A stretch of DNA of 24,878 nt from Halomonas halophila (GTDB taxonomy: Bacteria > Pseudomonadota > Gammaproteobacteria > Pseudomonadales > Halomonadaceae). The stretch spans positions 12,999 to 37,876 of the forward strand of contig DJIP01000380.1 of NCBI GenBank assembly GCA_002433675.1. The letters are read 5' to 3'. The position numbers were made by a program, and so were the translations under genes. The notes beneath the pieces were generated by a model. The model did not search any database, was not told the origin of the DNA, and saw only the letters and a program-made list of their open reading frames with translations. Positions 16,975 to 23,908 of the stretch are shown piece after piece (within the stretch, counting starts at the first letter, position 1; every line of letters starts with the position of its first letter).

Positions 16975-17925
16975 ATGAACGAACCATCATCATGTACGTG
17001 TCAGGCCGCTGGACTGACGCCTGAGCAGCTCGACGCGCTGCTGGCGCGAAACCCGCAATTGGCACAGGAACTGGCGGCACGATATCAGCAAATACTGGCT
17101 GAGCCGGCAGAGCTGGACAGGCCAGATGACCTGGCCGCGGTGGGACTGGGGCCCGATGGGGCGCCGCTGGTCAGCGGTCCTGCGGAGCCCATGCCGCTGG
17201 CCCGTTTCGATCTCAGCAACGGCAACCGCATCGAATTCGTCGGGCTTAGAGGCGACGACAAGGAGGCCCAGGTAGGCATGCGGGAGTTGGGCGTGAGCGA
17301 TCGTGCGACCCCGCGAACCTTTGCAAGCGAAGTTGGCAAGTCCGCGCTGGATCACTACCTTATGCTCGCCTCGCAGGAAGTGCCGATACCTAAGATGCTG
17401 CTTGAGCTGAACCCTGATATTGACCGCAAGGCATTCAAGAATCGCACCGTGGAGCGGGTGGAAGAACCCATCGAGGTGGATCTGGACGAGTTGGGCATAA
17501 CGCCGAGCATTGCCAGGGCAGGGTCCTCGGCAGGAGGCGGAGCAGGCCAGCAATACTGTGTTTCGGGCGATGGTTATCATCTGTTTCGCAACCACAACTG
17601 CGAGACGGTCTCCTTCCCGAGCAACACCTGGTGGTGGTGCGACCCTGGTGCCCACTATTCCTTCCGGGATCGCTGGACCTCTGACCACAAGCGTCGCAAC
17701 TCTCTTGGTGTCACCACTGCCTGCCATGGGCCTGCGGCAACCCTGCACTACTACAAGAATGTCTTTGGCAACTGGAAGCATCTACATACCTTTCACCTGC
17801 CTTCAGGCTACTGGCAGTGGACCCGGTATGAGGGGCTATCCAAGCGAGACCGCTGGATACGACATCGCTGTGTGACCGCGGGAGGCAGCAGCTTCGTGCG
17901 CTGCGTCAGCTTCTTCTACAACTGA
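16975..17925 (+). CDS. Unrecognised two-part protein with Cys/Trp/His-rich C-terminal domain
   Basis: 316 aa; I do not recognise the family. GGAGGA (16961-16966) precedes the ATG by 8 bases. The N-terminal part opens with a Cys-X-Cys (C7, C9), a predicted helix (about 14-42), then a proline- and acid-rich stretch and a mixed region to about 180. A glycine/serine linker, AGSSAGGGAG, at 182-191 leads into a compact C-terminal domain with six cysteines (195, 209, 222, 250, 299, 310), a WWW triplet at 219-221, many Tyr and His, and an FYN end. That composition suggests a disulfide-bonded or metal-binding beta-rich domain, yet there is no signal peptide or membrane segment. Base composition is slightly less GC-rich than the neighbours. 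Secreted effector, toxin or metal-binding protein are all open. Confidence 0.75.
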   Translation: MNEPSSCTCQAAGLTPEQLDALLARNPQLAQELAARYQQILAEPAELDRPDDLAAVGLGPDGAPLVSGPAEPMPLARFDLSNGNRIEFVGLRGDDKEAQVGMRELGVSDRATPRTFASEVGKSALDHYLMLASQEVPIPKMLLELNPDIDRKAFKNRTVERVEEPIEVDLDELGITPSIARAGSSAGGGAGQQYCVSGDGYHLFRNHNCETVSFPSNTWWWCDPGAHYSFRDRWTSDHKRRNSLGVTTACHGPAATLHYYKNVFGNWKHLHTFHLPSGYWQWTRYEGLSKRDRWIRHRCVTAGGSSFVRCVSFFYN

Positions 17926-17953
17926 GGCCTGTGTCACCTCGGCAGCGCTCGCA

Positions 17954-17980
17954 GCTCTCGTTGCTTTCGTTGCTCTCGTT
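17954..17980. repeat. 9-bp tandem repeat, three copies
   Basis: GCTCTCGTT, GCTTTCGTT and GCTCTCGTT follow one another at 17954, 17963 and 17972, with a decayed copy possibly before (17945). The array starts 28 bases after the orphan stop and the last unit can pair with the following CGGGAGC. Length is too short to infer function. Confidence 0.6.
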
Positions 17981-18006
17981 GCGGGAGCGACTCGTCGAAC
18001 CATCTC

Positions 18007-18038
18007 GGCGCCATCACCGTTGTCGCGGTGGTGGCGCC
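18007..18038 (+). terminator. Candidate terminator-like hairpin after the orphan gene
   Basis: GGCGCCATCACCG (18007-18019) and CGGTGGTGGCGCC (18026-18038) form a 13-bp stem with one G-T pair and a 6-base loop. The following plus-strand sequence TTGCTGTTT is only moderately T-rich, so termination is likely but not certain. It lies between the convergent orphan and IclR genes. Confidence 0.55.
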
Positions 18039-18100
18039 TTGCTGTTTGGCGTCTGGTTTGGTGAGGGTTCCGGCCATGCGGGGTTGCTGCGGCTAGGGCG

Positions 18101-18922
18101 TCAGGCAGAGGTTTCGGGTTCTGCGATGGGCTCGGGCAGGGCTCCCTGGTTGATCCGCGCGATGGCGGCGGCGGCGCGCTCCAGCGCGGGCAGGCAATCC
18201 AGGGCGCGCTGCTTATCCATGCGCATCACCGGTGCCTGGATCGCCAGGCCGACGTTGGAGACCCCGGTGGGGTTGGGGGCCAGCACTGCGATGCACAGAA
18301 GCCCCGGCAGGAATTCCTCGTCGTCGAAGGCATAGCCGTCGCGCTTGACCTGCTCGATCTCCGCTTCCAGAGCGTCGATATCGGTAAGCGTGTTTCGGGT
18401 GAAGGCCTCCAGGGTGGCATCGGCGAGCAGCCGACGGCGCTGGGAGGCGCTCATCTGGGCCAGAAACAGTTTGCCGCTGGCGGAGCAATGGGCAGGCACC
18501 CGGGAGCCGGGGTGTAGATAGAAGCGCAGCGGAGCCGACGTCTCGACGCGGTCCAGATAGAGCACCTCGCTGCCGGACAGGGCAGTGATGTTGCAGCTTT
18601 CCCCGACCTCGCGGACCAGCTCCGCCAACACGCCGTGACGCGCGCCCTGAACGGTGTCGTTGAGCAGCAGGGTCTCGGCCAACCGGCGCAGGCGGCTGCC
18701 CTTGCTGTAGTGGCGGTTGTCCGCTTCGCGCTGCAGCATGCCGGAGTTCTCGAGCTGCTGCAGCATCCGGTGCAGCGTCGGCTTGGGCAGGCCGGTCTCG
18801 TCCACCAGGCTCTGCAGGGTGAAGTACTGGTCCTTCTCCGCGATCACCTCGAGCAACGCCAGCAGGCGCTGGGCCGGGGTGTCGCCCTCGATGATCCGGG
18901 TGTCAAAGCTTGCTGTGCTCAT
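18101..18922 (-). CDS. IclR-family transcriptional regulator
   Basis: 273-aa regulator. The N-terminal winged helix-turn-helix is at about 15-75, with LQSLVDETGLPKPTLHRMLQ as the recognition unit. The C-terminal effector domain covers about 90-262, with SGSEVLYLDRVETSAPLRF, the conserved PAHCSASGKLFLA loop and GYAFDDEEFLPGLLCIAVLA. GAGGAG precedes the ATG at 18922. The orientation matches the catabolic cluster to its right, but a 225-bp gap and an AT-rich upstream region suggest its own promoter. Effectors of this family are usually small carboxylates or aromatics. The target could be the aminotransferase or the sulfoacetate-type cluster; neither can be proved here. Confidence 0.9.
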   Translation of the reverse strand: MSTASFDTRIIEGDTPAQRLLALLEVIAEKDQYFTLQSLVDETGLPKPTLHRMLQQLENSGMLQREADNRHYSKGSRLRRLAETLLLNDTVQGARHGVLAELVREVGESCNITALSGSEVLYLDRVETSAPLRFYLHPGSRVPAHCSASGKLFLAQMSASQRRRLLADATLEAFTRNTLTDIDALEAEIEQVKRDGYAFDDEEFLPGLLCIAVLAPNPTGVSNVGLAIQAPVMRMDKQRALDCLPALERAAAAIARINQGALPEPIAEPETSA

Positions 18923-18936
18923 GGCGGGGTCTCCTC

Positions 18937-18959
18937 GATACTACAAGCCTATACGTATC
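18937..18959. promoter_or_regulatory. Candidate operator upstream of the IclR-family gene
   Basis: GATAC (18937-18941) and GTATC (18955-18959) are inverted arms 13 bases apart, and ATACGTAT (18951-18958) is itself a perfect palindrome. They lie 15-37 bases before the regulator's start, where autorepression would act. IclR sites are often short dyads, but the consensus varies, so this is only a candidate. Confidence 0.35.
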
Positions 18960-19147
18960 TAAAAATTAATCAATGTGTATCGGAAAACGGAATTCACCGA
19001 GATCGCTGTCGTCTCTGACTGGAGCACGTCGGCGTCGGGAACCGGGCTGTGGACGTGAGTGGACAGGCACCCATGAGCCAGGACTCGGCCATGGCCAACC
19101 GGTAGCAGCGGTATCCGGCAGAGGCTGCTGTCTGAGCTTGTACCGAG

Positions 19148-19927
19148 TCAAAAGTCCGAGCGGATTTCGGCACGGTAGCTGAAGCGGTCGGCCCTTCCCT
19201 TGGTGGTACGGACTTCCACGATACGGTCGTGGCTGGTGTAGGTCATCCGCTTGAGCACCACCACCGGGGTGCCGGGAGCGATGTCCAGCAGGGCGGCGGT
19301 GTGGGTATCGGCGGCTTCTGCGGTCAGGGTTTCGTCGGCCCGGACGACGGGGATGCCGAATCGGTCGAGGATCAAGGCATAGAAGTAGTCGGGAATATAA
19401 AGCTCGGGATCTTCCAGCCCCGGCACCAGTACGCTTGGCCACCAGCTGTACTCCACCAGGGTCGGGGCGTCATCGACCACTCCCAGGCGTTCGATATAGG
19501 TGACTGGACTGGTCTGGCTCAGGCCGAGGCGGGTATAGACCTCATCGGGAGCCTGGCGGATGGCGCGATCGGTGGTGGTCTTGTGGATACGCACGTCCTT
19601 GCCGTCGGCGTCCCCGTAGCTGACAAAGCGAAACAGGGTTTCCTCGAAGTCGGTCCGCGAGACATAGGTGCCCTTGCCCTGATGGCGGAACAGCAGTTTT
19701 TCCCAGACCAGATTGGAGATGGCCTTCTTGACCGTTCCCTGACTGATCTGCAGCCGGTCGGCGAGCTGCCATTCGGGGGGAATGAGGTCGCCCGGGGCCA
19801 GGTCTCCCCGTTCGATCAGGCCGCGAATATGGTCCTGAAGCAGTCGGTACAGCGGTTTCCCCGGCTGTGCCACCATCACCTCGGGGGAGAAGAGGCCAAG
19901 GCGATCAGATTCGTTTTCACTGGTCAT
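19148..19927 (-). CDS. GntR-family regulator with UTRA effector domain (HutC/FarR type)
   Basis: 259 aa from the ATG at 19927. The N-terminal wHTH at about 24-90 shows KPLYRLLQDHIRGLIERGDL, PPEWQLADRLQISQGTVKKA and the GKGTYVS wing. The UTRA ligand domain follows, including VTYIERLGVVDDAPTLVEYS, and ends in FSYRAEIRSDF. The start is uncertain: the frame stays open far upstream, with ATGs at 19984, 20047, 20056 and 20074, but none has a convincing ribosome-binding site and the family's domain normally begins within about 25 residues of the start. It is the last gene of the minus-strand cluster behind the UspA gene and the likely local regulator. In Cupriavidus the sulfoacetate genes are controlled by a LysR-type protein, so this would be a different solution. 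Confidence 0.87.
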   Translation of the reverse strand: MTSENESDRLGLFSPEVMVAQPGKPLYRLLQDHIRGLIERGDLAPGDLIPPEWQLADRLQISQGTVKKAISNLVWEKLLFRHQGKGTYVSRTDFEETLFRFVSYGDADGKDVRIHKTTTDRAIRQAPDEVYTRLGLSQTSPVTYIERLGVVDDAPTLVEYSWWPSVLVPGLEDPELYIPDYFYALILDRFGIPVVRADETLTAEAADTHTAALLDIAPGTPVVVLKRMTYTSHDRIVEVRTTKGRADRFSYRAEIRSDF

Positions 19928-20129
19928 TCGCAAGATCCCGCTGCTGGCAAGGTCGGAAGGGGAGGCTGCTCGGGTCAGGCGCATGTCTGACTCGCCGCTG
20001 TCCTGCAGCAGCGTGACGGCGCTCGCCCCTTTCACACCTTGATTCATCCGTTTCATTCTTAAGTCGTATTTCATCAATCTATCACGGGGCTCCTGTGCAG
20101 ACACCTTTCCGGCCGTGTGACCCCTGGCC

Positions 20130-20612
20130 TCAGACCGGAAAGAGAAACAGCGGGCGGCGGGTGCGACGACTGATCTTGCGCGCCACCGAGCCAAGCACCA
20201 TATGACCCAGCCCGGACTGGCGCTGTGTTCCCATGACGATGCAATCGGCATCGATTCTGTCGGCCTCCTGCAGGATGATTCGGGATGGCTTGCCAATGCG
20301 GACGTGAATCTCCTTCAGGGAGGCGTGGTAGCTGTCTTCCGAGGCCAGTGTCGAGTGGCCGAAGTCTTCAAGGCGGCGCTTGATTTCATCGATGGCCTGC
20401 TGGGTCGCTCGTTCGCGATAGTTGTCCAGCGGGGAAACGGCGGTATAGCGGCTGGCCAGGCTGTCTTTCAGCAGTGCCGGATCTTCGATGACGTGCAGCA
20501 GGTGGACCGCGGCGCCGAAGCGTTCGGCGATACCGATGGCCTTGCGGAAGACGTCGGGGCTGTGGGCGCTGAGGTCAGTGGCATACAGCAGCCGGGATAT
20601 CTGGAAGCTCAT
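20130..20612 (-). CDS. Universal stress protein, UspA family
   Basis: 160-aa single-domain Usp protein. It opens with the strand/helix ISRLLYATDLSAHSPDVFRK, then AVHLLHVIEDP near 37-47, and ends with CIVMGTQRQSGLGHMVLGSVARKISRRTRRPLFLFPV-type sequence (abbreviated motif GTQRQSGL...LGSVA). In ATP-binding members the loop reads G-x2-G-x9-G(S/T); here the second glycine is replaced by arginine, so nucleotide binding may be altered. ATG 20612 follows GAGGAT at 8 bases. It sits between the CoA ligase and the GntR gene in the same direction, with 160-200 bp gaps on both sides. Usp genes beside TTT and TRAP transporter genes are common, which fits, but its role is unknown. Confidence 0.88.
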   Translation of the reverse strand: MSFQISRLLYATDLSAHSPDVFRKAIGIAERFGAAVHLLHVIEDPALLKDSLASRYTAVSPLDNYRERATQQAIDEIKRRLEDFGHSTLASEDSYHASLKEIHVRIGKPSRIILQEADRIDADCIVMGTQRQSGLGHMVLGSVARKISRRTRRPLFLFPV

Positions 20613-20773
20613 GGCTTCATCCTCAAAAAGGTTGGATGGCGCAGGCGGTGAACCGACGTGGCCGAGGAACCTTTGACGCCAAGGCCGGGCTCGCCGGCGC
20701 CAGGCCCGCCCGAAACATCGATCAGGCAGGACCCTGGGTACCGCGAGCGCAGGCCAGGGCATCGGGCGCCAGG

Positions 20774-22312
20774 CTAGGCCGGTGCTTGATGCAGATGGTC
20801 GATCATCTCCGCAATCTTGAGGCGCTGGACCTTGCCGGAGGGTCCTCTGGGCAGCCATTTCACGATGTGAACATGTTCAGGCGCCTTGTAGTCACCGACC
20901 TCCTCGCGACAGTAGTCGAGAAGTTCTTGCTGGGTCGCCCGATGGCCTTCCTTGAGCACCACGACGGCCTCTACGACCTGCCCGTAGTGCCGGTTTTCCA
21001 TGGGATAGGCGGCTGCCTCCAGCACCGCCTCATGGGCCAGCAGGGCGTCATCGATCTCGCGCGGGGCGATGTTCTCGCCGCCCTTGATGATCAGCTCCTT
21101 GATGCGGCCCGTGATGAAGAAGAAGCCTTCCTCATCGCGATAGCCAAGGTCGCCGGTGTGCAGCCAACCTTCGTTATCGATGGTGTCTGCTGTGGCCTCG
21201 GGATTCTTGTAGTACTCCTTCATGACGTTGTCGCCGCGGACCACGATTTCACCGATCTGGTGGCAGGGCAGTACCTGTCCTGCCGAGTCGAAGACACTGA
21301 CCTCGTTGCGGTAGGCGATACCGGGGGATCCGTAGCGAGATTCGAAAGGGGGCAAGGGGTTGGACAGGATCTGGGCCGCGGTTTCGGTCAGTCCCATGGT
21401 TTCCACCAGGCTGACACCGAAGGTGGTCTCGAAACGGCGGTGGCTCTCCGCCGGCAGTGCCGAAGAGGCAGATCGACCGAAACGTACCTGACGCATGCGC
21501 GGGTCCTCGCGCAGGTCCTTCGACTCCGGCTTCTCGGCATGCTCCAGCAGGTAGGCGACAATCGTCGGCACGATACTGAACCAGGTGCACTGGTTATCGA
21601 GCAGCCAGTCCCAGAACGCCGAGACACTCAGCTTCTCCGGCAGCACCACACTGCCGCCACTGATCAAAGGCGCCATGATGGTGACCACCTGGGCGTTGAT
21701 ATGGTAGAGCGGCAGAACGCAGAGGGCGCGATCCTTCTGGCACAGCGAGTGGGCCTCCATGGTGCACTTCCCCCCCGCGATCAGATTGGCGTGGGTCAGG
21801 ACGACACCTTTGGGCTTGCCCGTTGTGCCCGAGGTATACATCAACAACGCCTTGTCGTCGGCTGATACCTCGGGCAGGGGCGAAGACGCGATGCGCTCTT
21901 GCTGCCGCGGCCCGTTGCGCGGACAGGCGACCAGAATTTCCTTCTCGCTCCCGTCGAGCAGGCCATCAAGGCGCTGCTCGTAGTTGGGCGATACGATGAC
22001 AGTCGTGGCATCACAGTGCTCCAGCACGTAGCGCAACTGGGCATCCCCTGCGATGGCGTTCAATGAGACCGCGACACGACCGCTGGCCATGATCGCCAGC
22101 AGCAGTGAGGCGGTCCACAGTCCGTTGTCCATCAGCATGGCCACGTGGTCGCCGGGCTGGCAGTCACGCGCCTGAAGAAGGCCATGCACCCACTCGACGC
22201 GTGCCTTGAGCCGGGACATGGAGACCGTCTCGCCAGTGTCGGGACAGATCAGGAAATCAGTGGCGGGTTGGCGTTCACACTGATGCTTGATGGTGTCTTG
22301 AATGGTCATCAT
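20774..22312 (-). CDS. sauT: AMP-forming acyl-CoA ligase, probable sulfoacetate-CoA ligase (SauT-like)
   Basis: ANL-superfamily ligase, 512 aa: acid + ATP + CoA to acyl-CoA + AMP + PPi. The P-loop YTSGTTGKPKG is at 159-169. MGLTETAAQ, GWLHTGDLGYRDEEGFFFITG and the hinge GRIKELIIKGGENIAPREID are intact, and the catalytic lysine is in GPSGKVQR (K494). The start lies 11 bases after the upstream dehydrogenase stop, so the two are almost surely cotranscribed. The name rests on this pairing: a ligase feeding an acylating aldehyde dehydrogenase makes a reductive acid-to-aldehyde route, as SauT and SauS do for sulfoacetate. From sequence alone another short acid is possible. The enzyme class is secure; the substrate is inferred. 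Confidence 0.65.
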   Translation of the reverse strand: MMTIQDTIKHQCERQPATDFLICPDTGETVSMSRLKARVEWVHGLLQARDCQPGDHVAMLMDNGLWTASLLLAIMASGRVAVSLNAIAGDAQLRYVLEHCDATTVIVSPNYEQRLDGLLDGSEKEILVACPRNGPRQQERIASSPLPEVSADDKALLMYTSGTTGKPKGVVLTHANLIAGGKCTMEAHSLCQKDRALCVLPLYHINAQVVTIMAPLISGGSVVLPEKLSVSAFWDWLLDNQCTWFSIVPTIVAYLLEHAEKPESKDLREDPRMRQVRFGRSASSALPAESHRRFETTFGVSLVETMGLTETAAQILSNPLPPFESRYGSPGIAYRNEVSVFDSAGQVLPCHQIGEIVVRGDNVMKEYYKNPEATADTIDNEGWLHTGDLGYRDEEGFFFITGRIKELIIKGGENIAPREIDDALLAHEAVLEAAAYPMENRHYGQVVEAVVVLKEGHRATQQELLDYCREEVGDYKAPEHVHIVKWLPRGPSGKVQRLKIAEMIDHLHQAPA

Positions 22313-22323
22313 GTGGCCGGCCT

Positions 22324-23766
22324 CTAGAAGGGATTGGCGATGCCGTGCTTGTCGAAAAAACCGGAAAACAGATCCTGTGGCAGGGGGGGAGAGGCCTCGA
22401 TGGTGCGCACGATGCGGGTCGTGTTGAGGTAGTGGCGGTAGTTCATGTTGTCGGAAATGCTGTTCTTGCCCCAGCTACCGCAGCCCATCGACAAGGAAAA
22501 CGGAAGGGCATTGTCGAAGTTGCCACCGTTGCCGAAGGCGTGGGCCTGATTGACGATCACCCGGCAGACCGGCATCTCCAGTCCGAGCTTCTCGATGTGC
22601 TCATCGGTGGTGCTGTGGATCCCGCAGGAGTGCCCCTTGCCCTGGTATTCGAGCAGTTGCCTGGTGATCGCAAAGGCATCCTCGAAGTCTCTGGCTCGGT
22701 AGAGGGTCAGCACCGGTGACAGCTTTTCGCCCGAGAAGGGGTAGTCCGCCCCGATGCCGCTTTCCTCCACCAGCAGGATCGAGGCGTCGAGACACTCCGG
22801 ACGATCAAGCCCCACGGTACTGGAGATGCTGCCGGCATCACGGGCGATCACGTCACGACTGAGGTTGCCATCCGTCCACATGCGACCTTCGAGAATCCGC
22901 TTTTCCTGGTCGGTCAGCAGTACCGCCGCGTGGTCGCGCAGTGCCGAGACCATGCTGTCGTAAACGCTGTCGAGGATGACCAGGCTGTTCTCCGAGCTGC
23001 AGCTGGTCGCGTTGTCGAAGGTCTTGGAGGCAAGAATCTTGCGCGCGGCATCTGCGATATTGGCGCTTTCATCGATGATGACCGGGACGTTGCCTGCCCC
23101 GACGCCGATGGCAGGGGTGCCACTGGAGTAGGCGGAGCGCACATTGTTCTGGGAGCCGGTGACGACGATCAGATCGACCAGTTGCATCAGTGCATGGGTG
23201 CTCGCCTTGGTCACCGGGTCCGGTAGCAGTTGCACCAGATCCCGGGGTGCCCCGATACGGGCGAGCTCGTCCTGCATGTAGTTCACCAGCCGTTCGCACA
23301 CGGCGTAGCCCTTGGGCGAGGGAGCCAGCACGATGGCGTTGCGGCCCTTGAGCGCATTGATCGTCTTGTTGGTGGGCGTGGCCGCGGGGTTGGTGGAAGG
23401 CACCACCGCGCCCACCACGCCGATCGGACGGGATATCTCGACGATGCCGGTGCTCGGGTCTTCGGAGACGATACCCACGGTGCGCTTGCCCTCGAGATCT
23501 GCCAGCAGTCCAAGTGTCTTGCGGTGGTTCTTGGCGATCTTGTCGGAGACCTTGCCAAGCCCGGTGGTGGCCACCGCGAGTTGTGACAGCTCCTCATTTC
23601 GCCTGGGCTCCATCAACGCCCAGGCGACGGCCAGCACGACTTCATCGACTTGCTGCTGGTCGTATTGCTCAAACCGTCGCTGGGCTTCTCGGGCTCGTTC
23701 GACAATCGGGGCTACCAGCCGGTAGGCGCCGTTGTCGTCAGAAGAACGCTTGTTATTGGTGTCCAT
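22324..23766 (-). CDS. sauS: Acylating CoA-dependent aldehyde dehydrogenase, probable sulfoacetaldehyde dehydrogenase (SauS-like)
   Basis: 480-aa soluble acylating aldehyde dehydrogenase of the EutE/PduP/AdhE-N type, interconverting acyl-CoA + NAD(P)H and aldehyde + CoA. The cofactor fold shows GVVGAVVPSTNPAATPTNK at about 116-134, and the catalytic cysteine is in FDNATSCSSENS (C256). The C-terminal MGCGSWGKNSISDNMNYRHY and NTTRIVRTIE are typical. No N-terminal microcompartment-targeting helix of the PduP/EutE kind is seen; the start is a polar MDTNNKRSSDD. ATG 23766 has GAGG at 7 bases; an upstream extension of the frame lacks this. The neighbouring ligase and TctC-type binding protein point to SauS of sulfoacetate catabolism. 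Ethanolamine or propanediol roles are unlikely without shell genes. Confidence 0.68.
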   Translation of the reverse strand: MDTNNKRSSDDNGAYRLVAPIVERAREAQRRFEQYDQQQVDEVVLAVAWALMEPRRNEELSQLAVATTGLGKVSDKIAKNHRKTLGLLADLEGKRTVGIVSEDPSTGIVEISRPIGVVGAVVPSTNPAATPTNKTINALKGRNAIVLAPSPKGYAVCERLVNYMQDELARIGAPRDLVQLLPDPVTKASTHALMQLVDLIVVTGSQNNVRSAYSSGTPAIGVGAGNVPVIIDESANIADAARKILASKTFDNATSCSSENSLVILDSVYDSMVSALRDHAAVLLTDQEKRILEGRMWTDGNLSRDVIARDAGSISSTVGLDRPECLDASILLVEESGIGADYPFSGEKLSPVLTLYRARDFEDAFAITRQLLEYQGKGHSCGIHSTTDEHIEKLGLEMPVCRVIVNQAHAFGNGGNFDNALPFSLSMGCGSWGKNSISDNMNYRHYLNTTRIVRTIEASPPLPQDLFSGFFDKHGIANPF

Positions 23767-23908
23767 GTTGCTACCTCGACGTATCGATGGGGGAAGCAAG
23801 GGTGGCTTAGGGTGTTGATGGCGGCTCCTGACGGTGCAGGGGAACAAGGCCTGAGTTCCGCGCGTCGCTACCCTTGCTTTCGTTGCCGTTGGCCTGAAAC
23901 CTGAAGAG

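Noticed and set aside
16975..17925. Idea that the orphan is a peptide natural-product precursor (leader, Gly-Gly-like linker, Cys-rich core)
   Set aside because: The would-be leader is near 190 residues, the core over 120, and no modification enzyme, C39 peptidase or exporter lies nearby.
19148..20296. Full-length 382-codon frame for the GntR regulator
   Set aside because: It would overlap the end of the UspA gene and add over 120 residues without domain content; the wHTH begins about 24 residues after the ATG at 19927.
22324..23766. Ethanolamine or propanediol microcompartment aldehyde dehydrogenase
   Set aside because: No encapsulation helix at the N-terminus, no shell protein genes, and the partner is an acyl-CoA ligase rather than a lyase or phosphotransacylase.
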